Below, in pieces: positions 22,206 to 34,880 of a stretch of 64,000 nucleotides of DNA. The translations under genes were made by a program, and so were the position numbers. The notes below the pieces were generated by a model. The model did no database searches, was not told where the DNA came from, and saw nothing but the letters and a program-made list of their open reading frames with translations. This DNA is from Microplitis mediator (lineage: Eukaryota > Arthropoda > Insecta > Hymenoptera > Braconidae): assembly GCF_029852145.1 (NCBI RefSeq), contig NC_079977.1, forward strand, positions 22,322,781 to 22,386,780. Direction: 5' to 3'. The number at the start of each line of letters is the position of its first letter. Within the stretch, counting starts at the first letter, position 1.

Positions 22206-22800
22206 AAAAAAAATATGGAAATTGAAGCTAGGGATCTAGAGTTTCTGGTAAAAAAATTTGAATCCATTTGGAGATGGCGTTAGTGAGCTACAGGGGGAAA
22301 TATGGTCGCGAAAAATCGCGAAAATTTCGTATTTTGACTTTGGAGCTCTGGAAAAATTTGATAAAATTTTTTTTTGAAATTTCTGAGGTCCTGGAAGGTT
22401 AGAGGAATTCCTAAGCTTTGATTTGAGCCCTTAAAAAAGTCTCTGGGGTAATTAGGGACCGAGTTATGGGTAATTATAGACCAGATCATACTTTTTGAGA
22501 TCGGAGCCAATAACTTGGGTCCAAATTACCCCAGAATAAACTTTAGGGTGTGTTTTGGAAATGCCAGAGTCTGATCTCTAGCCTAGTGATAACGATTTTT
22601 GGAAAAAAAAATTTGGTCATACTTAAAAATGCGATCAAATACAAAAACCAGCAATCGGCTGTCGAGACTCAAATACGTCATAACTCTTGACCTAATTACC
22701 CCACAGAAAAAAGTTGCGCGTATTTTTTAAAGATCAAAGGTCCCTCTACAACCTCCTACTGCTTATTTTTACAAAAAGTTTTTTTTTTACCCCCCAGCAA
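22205..22800 (-). repeat. Dispersed repeat family B, long copy
   Basis: Reverse orientation: GAGATGGCGTTAGTGAGC, then a phrase around GGGGAAATATGG matching the empty-site region, AGCTTTGATTTGAGCCC, GTGTGTTTTGGAAATGCCAG, and an extension with ACTCTTGACCTAATTACCCC. Closely matches 51610-52175. Confidence 0.88.
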
Positions 22801-23550
22801 GTCTTTGAAATCATCCCTTTCATATCTTTCGTCACTAAACCCACCGATGCTTCAAAAAATTTAAATATTTAAAATTTTTTTTATTTTAAAATCATACTAT
22901 TTATATTCATATCAACGGATACAAATACTGGATGACATATATTATCTAAAAACTGTATATCTGTATCCTAAAAAAATAAAAACCGACATATTGAGCGATT
23001 GACGAAGATAAGTAACGTGCACATGTCACATTTATCTCTTTTATTTTGTCTGACTAAAATAAATGGGAATTGGAATTCATATTTTTAAATTATACATTTT
23101 AAAATCTGACTCAAAGCTAATTGTAAATAAATTTATTTTTTTTATTTTCTTTTTCTATGAATAAAAAAAATTTATCTTTGAGGTTCACGAGTAAATCTCG
23201 AATTAGATTTGCTTGTTCAACGAAACGTGACGAATTGCTCGACGTTTTCTTTGATTAGTATAATGAAGAGGCCAATTAACGAACCAGTCATACAGAGATA
23301 AAAAGTCATATTAAAATATCTCCGTATTTATGAACAAACAATTTTTTTTAATTATAATATTATAATTATATATAAATATTTTTATATACTTTTAGCCTGC
23401 TGAGTATTTATACAAAAAATACAGTCAGATAAATATTTAATTTAAATTAAACTTTGTCTTATTTTTAAAAACGATTCTAGTAAAGAGATTTGAAAAAATG
23501 GCAGAAACAAAAATTTTTGGAAAATTGACCTGATATTTTCAAAGCTGATG
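22800..23550. other. AT-rich non-coding sequence
   Basis: A slightly more balanced stretch lies at 23190-23290. No gene or repeat family member is supported. Confidence 0.45.
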
Positions 23551-23551
23551 A

Positions 23552-24239
23552 AATTCCCCGTAGAATGAGTACCCACAAGCCTAGGTTCGGGTAAGATGGT
23601 CATCATGTGATATATTTGTCATATAATTAATAATAATAATTAGTTAATTTTTTTGTAGACAAAAAATAGTGATGTGGGTACTCAAACTAACGGAAATCGC
23701 ATTTCTAATAAAGTGCTAATAAGTATTTCAATTTATTGTTGCATTGAAAAGTTTTAGTTTGTTGAAAAAAAGCGTGGGTGAGCTAATAATCTTTTTGGAC
23801 AAAATGAGGGTAATATTTGGGTTACTGGTGTAATTTCACGTGAAAAGAGTACCCACAACCTGGAGTTTAGATTAAATGGTCATTTTAATATATATATGGT
23901 ATATATATAATGTAAAAATATATAGTTGACCAAATATATTGATGTGGGTACTCAAACTAAAGGAAATCGCATTTCTTATGAAGTGGTAACAAGTATATCA
24001 ATTTATTGTTGCAATGAAAAGTTTTAGTTTGTTGAAAAAAAGCGGGAGTGAGCTAATAATTTTTTTGGATGAAATGAGGGTAATATTCGGGTTACTGGTG
24101 TAATTTCACGTAAAAAGAGTACCCACAACCTTAACTTTAGATTAAATGGTCATTTTAATATATATATGGTATATGTATAATGTAAAAATATATAGTTGAC
24201 CAAATATATTGATGTGGGTACTCAAACTAGAGGATATTT
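23552..24239 (+). repeat. Triplet of hairpin elements
   Basis: Hairpins start at about 23552 (first-type, AATTCCCCGTAGAATGAGTACC), 23832 and 24102 (both second-type, AATTTCACGT..AAAGAGTACC). Offsets are 280 and 270 bp. The spacers between them are nearly identical (catttctwatraagtggtaa..gttttagtttgttgaaaaaaagc), so the second and third units are a recent tandem duplication of hairpin plus spacer. Confidence 0.92.
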
Positions 24240-24950
24240 AGTCAGAAATTCACTAGTACAAGTAAATTTTTTTTTATTTAATTCTAAAAAAAAAATTTCC
24301 AGTTAATAAAATTCTGTTTTATCTAAAATTCAGTCGACTCGAAAAAAAGTTAAATTTACCCTGTAAATTATGACTCTTTACCCGCATGAAATAATAAAAC
24401 AGAATAAAATAAACGGAAGTGATTTTTTAATTTGAAATAAACAATTGTTAAAAAGTAATGCAGCGAGATGTAAATAAATAAATGGTAGGAAATATGTGGA
24501 GATAATAAAAATATAATATATATCGTGATAACCTTTTGAAAGTCTGACTTTCTCAGTTTTTCGTAGCCGTCGGCGTATCGTGATAGATATAAATAAAAAT
24601 ATAAAAATTAGCTTTATTTTCTTATTGTTAAGATCGCGGATATAGAGTTGAGTTTCGTTGAGAAGGTTGAAGAGGTTGAGGCAGTTTAACTTGGATAGAA
24701 GGAGTAAAGCAAGAGAAACTTTGCGTGACCGCTGGTTATAATTTGAGGCGTTCAATTGCTAGAAGCTTTTAAAATATATATATATACATTTCTATATATA
24801 TCAATGTATCATGGTATAGAATGTATGCAATACACAGACTCGCAAGATTTAAATCAATGCTATTTATAGTTGTCTTATAAGGTTATAAGGTTATTCATTT
24901 TAAAAAATTACAGTTAATTTTTTTATAATTTTTTATTTTAATATCGAAGT
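24240..24950. other. Non-coding sequence
   Basis: AT-rich with a more balanced part at 24540-24760. A minus frame at 24378-24755 has no recognised domain. No repeat family member. Confidence 0.4.
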
Positions 24951-24954
24951 CCAA

Positions 24955-26195
24955 TAATCGATATATCGAAATTTTTAATCGATATAATGAATTTTATAAT
25001 CGATATCTTTTACTTAATTTTTTAATCGATTTTACTTTACCGAAATTTAATAATCGATGTATCAATTTTGAATTTCGATGTATCGATTTATATTGACGTA
25101 TGAAACAGTTTTATCGAATCCTCAAATATTTAATTTTAATCGATATATCAAAATAAAAAAATCGATACATTTATTCAATAAATCGATTATAATCGATTCA
25201 GAATATTTGTTTGACTTTTTTATATTTTAAATCGATATATCTAAGTAAACAATCGATATATCTAAGTAAACAATCGATATATCGATTTAAATCGATGTAT
25301 GAAAAAGTTTAATCGATTCCTGAAACATTTCATTTGAGTTGTCACAGAAAAATTTAAAAATCAATATGTTGAAGTCAATAATCGACATATCGATTTAAAT
25401 CGATGTATTGCTTAAAATAAATACATCGATTTAAACCGATGTATGGAACAATTTAATCGATTCCTGAAACATTTAATTTTAATTGTCACGAAAAATTTAA
25501 AAATTCGATTGATTGAAGTCAATAATCGGTATATCGATTTAAATCGATGTCTAGGACGATTTTGTTGATTTCTTAAAATCATTATTTTTAATCAATTTTA
25601 ATCGATTTAAAATAGTTATAAATCGATACATAAAAATAACCAAATCGATACATCGATTTACAATTTTCGATAAATCGATTATAATCGAATTGGGTTATTT
25701 TTTTTCATTTTTCTTAAATTTTAAATCGATGAATGAAACAGTTTAACTTTAGTTGTCACGGAAAATTAAAAAAATCGATTTATTGAAGTTAATAATCGAT
25801 ATATCGATTTAAATCGATGTCTAGGACAATTTCTTAAAATAATCATATTTACCCAATTTAATCGATTTAAAAAAGATATGGATCGATACTTAAAAATAAA
25901 AAAATCGATTTATCGATTCAAAATTTTCGATAAATCGATTATAATCGATTTGGGTTTTTTTCTTCATTCTTTTTAAATTCTAAATCGATGTATGACACAG
26001 TTTAATTTTAGTTGTCACGGAAAAATTAAAAAATCGATATATCGAAGTCAATAATCGATATATCGATTTAAATCGATATCTTGGACGATTTACCCGATTT
26101 CTTCAAATAATCATTTTTTACTAATTTTAATCGATTTAGAATAGTCAGAAATCGATAGATAAAAATATAGTAATCGATATATCGATTTAAATTTA
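24955..26195. repeat. ATCGAT-rich diverged tandem array
   Basis: The words ATCGAT, TATCGATT and CGATATATCG recur dozens of times. A longer register is marked by TTGTCACRG/TTGTCACGG at about 25338, 25479, 25752 and 26010. The block contains TATCGAT words resembling the DREF-binding element of Drosophila (TATCGATA). Noncoding. Confidence 0.88.
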
Positions 26196-27480
26196 AAATT
26201 AATGCTGATATTCATTAGAGAAGTAAAACAAGTCCATATATAGTAGAACAGCATGAAGTATTGTACAGTTTATATATATAATGATAATAATAACAATGAA
26301 TAATAAAGAGACGAGTAGAGAGGGTAGAGAAGCTAAAGAAGAGATGACCACTGGTGGTGGATTTGTGTTGACGATGTAGATGTTTGAATTGAATGGATCG
26401 GTAATGGGTGGCCGTGGGTGAGGTACAGGTGAGGGTGAGGATTGAATTTTAAACTCCCGAGTCAGTTGTTAACAATGAAGAGAACAATGCTAGCGCCATC
26501 ACCAGAGCACTGACAATAGATATTGCTAAAAAGGAAACCAAGTAAATACGGGTGATGATGCCGCCGTTCTCTACTCATCATTCTCCATCCCCACCCCCAC
26601 CCCCCATCTACACTTTTACCGCCTCCTCTTCATCCACCTCTACACACTATAGGAATTACATTAATGAAACTAACTGATGTTGAAACAATGCTAACTAAAA
26701 GTTTATCCTGTCTCTTTTATCATAATACATTTCAATTCTGCTTTTCTCTCACAATCAAACCTTAATCTCCTTTACTTTTTTTTTTTTTATCAAAACTCAA
26801 TTAATTTTTTTTTATTTCTTAACTCAATCAAAGACGCTGACACCATTAATTCAAAAATCGAGATTAAAGCTCGAAATATTTAAAGATAAAAGTCTTCGCT
26901 GAAGCTCAAAAAAAAAAAAATGAATTTCCACCCAACTAGCCCATTCGTAATCTATATAAATGTATAATATATATTTAAAAGTAAGACGATAAACGGATTC
27001 TATTAGTAAAGTTGCAATGTCCTAAATAGTATACTTAGCTTTTCCGTCCATTAGCTACTAAAGCGAGTGCAGAACAGGGAAAAGATAGCCAGCATTAGAG
27101 TAGCCGAGAACGTAGCCAACGATAAAGTCATTTCCGTCTAGTCATTTATGCGGCTTCCCCTGATACCGTTTTCTTCGAGACCAAGATGCTACCAAGTAAT
27201 CAACCCGCGTCTTTATGACTCTTTCGAATCACTCTCAGACTTATATTGCTTTCATGTCTAGTCAAGATATTTTCGATTAAATTCATTTAAAATGATGCCT
27301 TAATGCAACCAATCGACCGAGCACTTTACTCTACTATTTTTTAATGCCCGATAACAGTTTTATGTCATTTATATTTTTTAATATCCGGCTTTTAAATATC
27401 GACAATTTGCTTAAATGTTATTTTTATTTTTTACTAATTGCACTGACTATCAAATCACTAGCACATTTATTTTTTTCATA
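26195..27480. other. Single-copy, more balanced sequence without a confirmed gene
   Basis: 26240-26660 and 27030-27320 have mixed composition, short purine-rich and CCCCAC tracts, and no match to the window's repeat families. No exon with both splice sites was found. Candidate location for conserved regulatory sequence. Confidence 0.35.
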
Positions 27481-27484
27481 GAAA

Positions 27485-28178
27485 ACCCGGTAGTTTGAGT
27501 ACCCACATCAATATATTTACTTCAATATTTATTATTCATACATATATGTACCATATATATTGTCCTGCGACCATTTTACCCAAACTTAAGCTTGTGGGTA
27601 CTCTTTCCACGTGAAATTACATCAGTAACCCTCTGACTACTCTCATTTTGTCAAAAAAAAATTTTAACTCAAAATCATTTTTGAACAACAGACAAAATTT
27701 TGTGTAACGCAACAATCCGACAAAATGAACAACACCACCCTTTTAGAAATGCGATTTCTTTTAGTTTGAGTACCCACATGACCATATTTGGATTCCAAAA
27801 AAATATCTCATTATTAATAATAATTATTTCCAAAAAAAATTGCATACTAACTATCTTACCCAAACTTAAGCTTGTGGGTACTCTTTCCACGTGAAATTAC
27901 ATCTGTAGCCCTGTGGCTACTCTCATTTTGTCAAAAAAAAATTTTAACTCAAAATAATTTTTGAGCAACAGACTAAATTTTATGTAACGCAACAATCCGA
28001 CAAAATGAACAGCACCATCCTTTCAGAAATGCGATTTCTTTTAGTTTGAGTACCCACATGACCATATTTGGATTCCAAAAAAATCTATCATTATTAATAA
28101 TAATTATTTCCAAAAAAAATTGCATCCTAACCATCTTACCCAAACCTAAGCTTGTTGGTACTCATTTTACGTAGAATT
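27485..28178 (-). repeat. Triplet of hairpin elements (reverse orientation)
   Basis: Hairpins start at about 27485, 27754 and 28034 (offsets 269 and 280). The first two end GTGGGTACTCTTTCCACGTG (second-type); the last ends CTTGTTGGTACTCATTTTAC (first-type). The order is the exact reverse of the plus-oriented triplet at 23.5 kb. Spacers share tcaaaataatttttgarcaacagac. Confidence 0.92.
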
Positions 28179-28179
28179 C

Positions 28180-28980
28180 TATCAACTTTAAGAATATCGA
28201 AGTCATTTTCCTTAAAAATTAATTTACTACCTCGAAATATTAAAAAAACAATTTTTTTTTCCAAAAAGTCGTCAATTCCGCTTTGAAACCTCATTAAAAC
28301 AAAAAATATAATATTGAACACAAAGGTTTTTACGGTCATTTGATATTTGACTTTGTCGCGAGCCCTATCAGCCCGTTTATTCAATACAATGCACCCGTAG
28401 TTACATATTTCCATTGAGCAAAATAATTTATACTGCCAATTATTATCGAAACGACGTGATACAAAGTACACAAAACATATCGTGTATTGTCGATCGTTAA
28501 ATTAGCTCGGGTCCCTTATTTTATCCGCGGGGGGTCATTGGCTTTGAATATAAATTTTATATATATTTTAAATCTCAAACTTTTATTTCCTTTATCCTTC
28601 TTTTTGATACTCCTTTGTCCCATTGTGTACCGTATTGTGTCATATTAACGAATAATAATAACAGACTAGAGCATTAGCATATATTTATAACGAATATAAA
28701 TATAAATATATATATAATATACGTTCTATTATCCACAAAATGGTCGCATGCAATCGGGAGGATTTCCAATTATTTTTTATCAGCTCGATCTTTAAGATTT
28801 TGTATCGTGTGTTATCTTATTGTTAATATTCAGGGCACAACTTAACCTAGAAATTTTATTTTAATGCTAATCGATGCACTTCATATATTTATTTATAATA
28901 AAAATTTATGTAAAGTCAAAAAAACGATGGACGTACTCTTTCTAAAGATAATTGGGACTTTAATTCAAAAGATAATGTTT
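28180..28980. other. Non-coding sequence
   Basis: The stretch 28330-28560 is more balanced and single-copy. The minus frame 28136-28471 overlaps the hairpin end and is not supported. Confidence 0.4.
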
Positions 28981-28984
28981 TGGA

Positions 28985-29860
28985 AATATTTTGTTTGGTG
29001 AATCTCAGCCGTAATTATGTAGAAGAAAATGATTTTGTCGGATGTTTTTAGGTTTTTTCTACTAGAGGGCATCATAACGAACAAAAAACGTTTATATTGT
29101 ATAGAGTTATTCCCAACAAGAGCAAAGTTACGGGTGACTTTTCATGAAAATGAATAAAGTGTCTGCCTCATTTATCCTCATATGGGTCCTAAGTCATAAT
29201 TAAAATTTTTTTGGGGACTTTTTTAGGCTTTTTTCTACTAGAGGGCATCATAACGAACAAAAAACGTCTGTACTGTATAAAGTTATTTCCAACAGGAGCA
29301 AAGTTACGGGCCAGTTTTCATGAAAATGCACAGACAGTGTCGCCCTCATTTATCCTCATATGGGTCCTAAGTCAAAATTAAAATTTTTTTGGGGACTTTT
29401 TTGGGTTTTTTCTATTAGAGGGCATCATAACGAACAAAAAACGTTTGTATATTAATAAGTTATTCCCAACAGGAGCAAAGTTACGGGCGACTTTTCATGA
29501 AAATGAATAAAGTGTCTGCCTCATTTATCCTCATATGGGTCCTAAGTCAAAATTAAAATTTTTTTGGGGACTTTTTTAGGTTTTTTCTATTAGAGGGCAT
29601 CATAACAAACAAAAAACGTTTGTATTGTATACAGTTATTCCCAACAGGAGCAAAGTTACAGGCCACTTTTTGACAAAATATCTCGATAGTATCATCCGTC
29701 TCCATCCGCCTCATGCCTCGTGTCCAAAGACAAAAATTTTTCCATCTCTTTTTCGAGTTTTTCTTACTAGGCGCCACCATAAGAACCAAAAAATTTAAAT
29801 TCCGTGAATTTATTCCTACAATTATCGAAAAAATACACAGAATACTTTTTCCGGCCTGTA
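28985..29860. repeat. ~176-bp tandem array, 4-5 units
   Basis: The landmark CTAYTAGAGGGCATCATAACRAACAAAAAAC recurs at about 29060, 29237, 29414 and 29589 (steps 175-177). A fifth, diverged unit is recognisable near 29770 (ACTAGGCGCCACCATAAGAACC). Each unit also carries CTCATTTATCCTCATATGGG. Open frames here are by-products of the repeat. Confidence 0.9.
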
Positions 29861-31098
29861 AATAGTTGCGCATTAGTAAAAATCCGGCCGAAAAAACAAA
29901 CTAGTGAATTTTTTTTTCTAAATTTAAATTCTCCGTCTTTTAAAAATTTAAAAAAAAGATGAAGTTTAAGATACGTTATTACGGCCACGAAATAGAATCG
30001 GCTCGTCCTCTATTGAATTACATCACGTTAATAATCTTTATCTGGTACTTAGAGTGAAAAAAAAATTTTTGGTCGTCAAATTACACAAATCCATCGGTCC
30101 ATAAGATCGGTTTTCTATTTTATTTCTTTTGCTGGAGATTAAGATGTCCAACTTAACGGTAGCTCAACAGAACAGAGTATTCGAGTCGCAGACAAGGATG
30201 ACAGTCGCAAACTCGGATCACCCGAAAGCCGGCTGATGCTTCGCTTCATTGTAAGTTTCGGGATTCTGATGCTTGTTGATGCATTCAGTAAGCGGATTAC
30301 ATGAACACGCTCTCTAGTAACTATATACCCTGTTATTCATATATAAATTACATTTATAATACCTACATATATATACATATACATTTTTTGAAAATTTTAT
30401 CTCTAATATAGTTAACAATTTTTCCCACTTTCCAATCTTTCTCATTCATTATCTCGGTATCTAATCAAAATTTTTCGACAAATTTTTTTTCAAAATTGTA
30501 GCCAAAAGCCTGACAAAAATTTTGAGCACCTCCATTATTTTTTATCTCTGATACTTTTCGATATATCAAAAGTCAAAGTGTAAATATATAAAAAGTCGGT
30601 GAAAAGTTTTAATGCATTATTAATTAGGATGATTAATTATCATGAGGGGATGGGTAAGATAGCTTATGAACAGTGACAAATATCAAATTAATCACCTGTA
30701 TCCATTTCTGAGCAGAATCACCCAGGAATTTTGTTATTTATGCGATTTCGTGTGACATAACCTCGAATGTTACTGTTACTAGGGTACGGGAGGCCTGGGG
30801 ATGTCCCTGGACACTGATCAATGCGCTCGGATGCTATTATATATACATATACATATATACATATATAAATGCGCTTTCCATTCCCAGTATATGCCAGGGG
30901 ACGTGATCTTTACTCATGGGATTGTGATCGCAGATGACTCACCTCCCACCCTCTCTACTCCCCCTTTTCATTTCTCTAATGATCCAAGTGTTTTTTGCCG
31001 CAATGCACTACTCTAACATTTATGACATCTTGTCTCATTATTAATATTAAAATAAAAAAAAACATTTTGCAACTTCAAGTTAACGAACTTTTTTTTCA
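29860..31098. other. Non-coding and single-copy sequence with a weak exon-like block
   Basis: At 30140-30256 a balanced block ends in a donor-like CATT|GTAAGT (30251). It is open in two frames, one from an ATG at 30150 with a TGA after 30 codons, but no good acceptor precedes it. The rest is AT-rich. Confidence 0.3.
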
Positions 31099-31099
31099 G

Positions 31100-31135
31100 G
31101 TCTGTCTTCAAAATATCACCCCTGCCCCTGTGGTG
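31100..31135 (+). CDS. Candidate 36-nt coding microexon
   Basis: A strong acceptor (ttttttttcAG, 31098-31099) is followed by 36 bases of balanced composition and a strong donor GTAAGT at 31136. The length is a multiple of three; read in phase 0, as required after the exon ending at 17939, it gives VCLQNITPAPVV with no stop. The intron to that exon would be about 13 kb. Two good sites so close together are uncommon by chance, but a 36-nt candidate has little coding evidence of its own, and the link is inference. Confidence 0.35.
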
Positions 31136-31196
31136 GTAAGTCACTTTAATTATTTTAAATTTTATTTTTTTTTTAATGTATTATTTTACGTGACAA

Positions 31197-31614
31197 AATT
31201 CCCTGTAGTTTAAGTACCCACATCAATATGTTTACTTCAATATTTATTATTCATACATATATGTACCATACATATTGTGTTGTGACCATTTTACCCGAAC
31301 CTAAGGTTGTGGGTACTCTTTCCACGTGAAATTACATCAGTAACCCTCTGACCACTTTCATTTCACTAAAAAAAAATTTTGAATCGAAATCACTTTTGAA
31401 CAACAGACTAAATTTTCTGTAGCCTAACAATTCGGCAAAATGAACAACACCACCCTTTCAGAAATGCGATTTCCTCTAGTTTGAGTACCCACATGACTAT
31501 ATTTGGATTCCAAAAAAATGTATCATTATTAATAATAATTATTTCCAAAAAAAATTGCATACTGACCATCTTACCCAAACCTAGGCTTGTTGGTACTCAT
31601 TTTACGCAGAATTT
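31197..31614 (-). repeat. Pair of hairpin elements (reverse orientation)
   Basis: Hairpins at about 31197-31333 (second-type, ends GTGGGTACTCTTTCCACGTG) and 31468-31614 (first-type, ends CTTGTTGGTACTCATTTTAC), offset 271 bp. The spacer shares wording with the 27.5 kb triplet (TTTTGAACAACAGACTAAATTTT). The pair begins about 60 bp after the candidate microexon. Confidence 0.92.
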
Positions 31615-32340
31615 CGTCAAGTTTTAAAGTATCAAAGTCATTTTACTTAAAAATATAATTTATCACGTCCAAATATCAAAAACCTTTATAGTTATCCTCA
31701 AAATTTTATTTATTAAATTTTTTCCTTCGGAAATTCATAAAAAAATATTAAAAAATTTAAATCCATTGGCGAATAAAAACAAATATCAATATACAAAAAA
31801 TATCGATAAATCATGTTAAGTGAATCTGTCATGACCCAACGCACGTTCGAAATTTAATATATCATCTTCTTTTCACCCTCACCCCCCTCCCCTGGAGCTT
31901 CCCCATTACCGCCAAGTAAAAGTGCGAAAACGATTTATAAGAAACGTCTTGAACTTGAAGCATTTTTTTTGTTATCATGATTGATATCTGCATGTGAGGA
32001 CTAACTAAAGATATTTTTTGAATTTTATATTTACCAATTGCAACTTGCCAGTCATTATCATATATATACATCTACATATATAATCCTTTGTATTTTTGAT
32101 TTATTACCTCAGACGTTATCATTTAATCGTAACAGACCTCCCCTAAAAATTTTCTATCAATTCTTTCTCCGATTTTCAATTTATTTCATCCATTACATAT
32201 TTTCAGCTTCATTTTAAAAAATATTCAAACAAATTTTAAAACAAATAATTTATCCAAAAAAAGAACCCAACATTTTTAGTAGCAAACCGTCAATACTTTT
32301 ATATCAAAATGTTTATGGCTCTATATCTCATTAACTATAA
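31615..32340. other. AT-rich non-coding sequence
   Basis: No feature supported. The 31870-32070 minus frame has no recognised domain. Confidence 0.45.
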
Positions 32341-32344
32341 AAAA

Positions 32345-32990
32345 TAAACATAGATCATATATGGTCTTTGAAAAGGAAATTTAATTGCCTACAATTTTAC
32401 TCCTGTAATAAATTATCCTAGGATCGATAGTTTAAAAGTTACAGGCGCCCAAAGAATTATAATGATGTTTGGAAAAAGTCAAATTTATTTTCTTATTTTT
32501 TATATGGCCCTAACTTCTAAACTTTGGGTCCTAGGGTAATTCTTTTGACGACCAAAATTGTAGGAAATTCAATTGCCTACAATTTTACTACTGTGATAAA
32601 TTATCCTAGGATCGATAGTTTAAAAGTTACAGGCGTCCAAAGAATCATAATGATTTTTGGAAAAAGTCAAATTAATTTTCTTGTTTTTTCTATGGCCCTA
32701 ACTTCTAAACTTTTGGTCCTAGGATAATTCTCTTGAGGACCAAAATTGTAGGAAATTTAACTGCCGACAATTTTACTCCTGTAATAAATTATCCTAGGAT
32801 CGATAGTTTAAAAGTTACAGGTGCCCAAAGTATTATAATGATTTTTGGAAAAAGTCAAATTTGTTTTCTTGTTTTTCATACGGCCCTAACTTCTAAACTT
32901 TTGATCCTAGGATAATTATTTTAAGGACCAAAATTGTAGGAAATTGAATTTCCTTTCAAAAGACCTCCTATGATGTCTATCTATCTCTGA
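32345..32990. repeat. TIR-bounded element with three internal 188-bp tandem units
   Basis: Landmark ATCCTAGGATCGATAG at about 32415, 32603 and 32791 gives a period of 188 bp. The left margin (GGTCTTTGAAAAGGAAATTTAATTGCCTACAATTTT) is the inverted counterpart of the right margin (AAAATTGTAGGAAATTGAATTTCCTTTCAAAAGACC..). A single-unit version lies at 37965-38195. Frames at 32524-32915 are repeat by-products. Confidence 0.9.
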
Positions 32991-32999
32991 TAGTTTTAG

Positions 33000-33595
33000 A
33001 AAAATTGTGGGTTAAATGAAAAAAAAAATTTTTTTGCTCAATAATTTAGTACAATGATAATACCAATAGTAATAATAATTGGAATAAATTCATGTGGGTA
33101 ATTTGTAACATTTGACCTTTCATGTCAGAGAGAAATTGATCATAATATTCAATATTTTATCTGCTGTAGGTTATTAATATCTAAAATGACATATTACCAA
33201 TTTAATAATTTTTTATTATATTTAAATAATTGGTAATTTAATATCATCGTACTTTCACGAATTAGGTCACGTATATTTTTAATGCATATAAAAAATAGAC
33301 GTAAAAAAAAAAGTAATTAAAAAATGACAAACATTGGATGCGTAGCAAAGGATTCACTCAACTCGGGTTTGTAATTACTTGTAACTTTAGTATGTTTATG
33401 TTTGTTTATATTTGTATACCTTGGGTATAGAATGAGTTTAGATTATTATGTTTATTGCAGTAGATTTAGAAACGAGCAAACACGAGGTAATGAACTTTCT
33501 TATTAGTGAAAATATATATACTTATATATTTATTCAACTTTTGAATTTTCAGTTAAAATAAAATTTCAAAGTTTACTTAAAAAATAAAATTTTTG
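33000..33595. other. AT-rich non-coding sequence
   Basis: No gene, RNA or repeat-family member is supported here. Confidence 0.45.
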
Positions 33596-33599
33596 AGTT

Positions 33600-34290
33600 C
33601 TTTAAATTCTCTACAAAAAAGTTCCTTATCACTTTTCACCTAAACTAATTACTTGGAAAGATATCGTATTTCAAAGTGGTCGAACTCTCAAAAGCTCAAA
33701 AAAAATTTTCCCATCAAATCTATTGATCTATATATCAAAATTCCTGCTCAACTATCAAAGTTACGATAAAAATTCACTGATACAATTTTGTAGCTCTTAT
33801 AATTTCCTACAAGAAAGCATTCATTCATTTTTTTTATAAACTCATTATTTTGAAAGATATCGTACCGCAAAGTACTTGAGCCCTAAAAATTTGAAAAAAA
33901 ATTTTACCATCAAATCTATTGATCTATATATCAAAATTTCTGCTAAACTATCAAAGTTACGATAAAAATGCACTGATACAATTTTGTAGCTCTTAAAATT
34001 TTCTACAAGAAAGCATTCTTTCATTTTTTTTATAAACTCATTATTTTAAAAGATCTCGTAACGCAAACTATTCGAGCCCTAAAAATTCGAAAAAAAATTT
34101 TCCCATCAAATCTATTGATCTATATATCAAAATTTCTGCTAAACTATCAAAGTTACGATAAAAATGCACTGATACAATTTTGTAGCTCTTAAAATTTCCT
34201 ACAAAAAAGCATTCATTCATTTTTTCCATAAATTCATTATTTTGAAAGATATCGCACTTGAAAGTGTTCGAGATCTAAAATTTCTAAAAA
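33600..34290. repeat. ~196-bp tandem array, 3-4 units
   Basis: ATCAAATCTATTGATCTATATATC recurs at about 33713, 33909 and 34105 (196 bp each step), with a diverged partial unit before the first. Units also share TGATACAATTTTGTAGCTCTT and TTGAAAGATATCG. Confidence 0.9.
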
Positions 34291-34880
34291 ACCTGAATGC
34301 TCATAAATTTTGTCTGCTGGTAAAAAATATATTCAACACACATGCACACATGTCGTAAAGATTTACAAAAATAAAAGACCTGATAATGTAAAAAAAATTT
34401 GTAAATAATTGCGTAGCCCGCGGGGGAGGCGTTAACTCGTGGGAGATGTACGATAATTCAAATCAACTAATTTTCTCACAAGTGAGAGCCAACAGCCAGC
34501 CATTGCAGTGCGTACTTGCAATATATTACGCCGTAGGGTAGAAAAAAATAAACATTATCCGTCATGAATCATGAATCATGATTTGATGTTGTTACTCGCA
34601 GCTTGCGCACCTGCCGGCAAAGAGATTATTCTTCGGTTGTCTTTTCTCTGCACCTGCTTTGCTTCAATTTTAAAGGTAATCTAAGTCGGTTAAAAAATTT
34701 GCTTCTCATTTAAACTCAAAACATTCCTGTTTATCTCATTACTGTTGTTTGGGTCCCATGCCCACTTTTTGCCCATTAAAATGTCACTAGCTAATGCCCT
34801 CGACTTCAAAAGGCTCTTAGCTGATTACTAGTTACACAAATTGCATACCTGCAGTCTCTGAAGCTGACAGAAAGAACGCG
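34290..34880. other. Single-copy sequence
   Basis: Balanced composition at 34410-34640 and 34740-34870. No complete exon is recognised; AAAG|GTAATC near 34675 is a weak donor-like site. Confidence 0.35.

Noticed and set aside
22280..22510. Minus-strand frame nearly identical to one at 51678-51908
   Set aside because: The similarity comes from two copies of dispersed family B; the frame is interrupted in other copies, so it is not a conserved gene.
30150..30256. Exon-like block with ATG and GTAAGT
   Set aside because: No good acceptor precedes it, and the ATG frame ends in TGA before the donor; kept only as a note in the region entry.
13154..31614. Regularly spaced short palindromic repeats resembling a CRISPR array
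   Set aside because: The context is eukaryotic, the units are 135-bp hairpins, the spacers are homologous to one another, and no cas genes are present.
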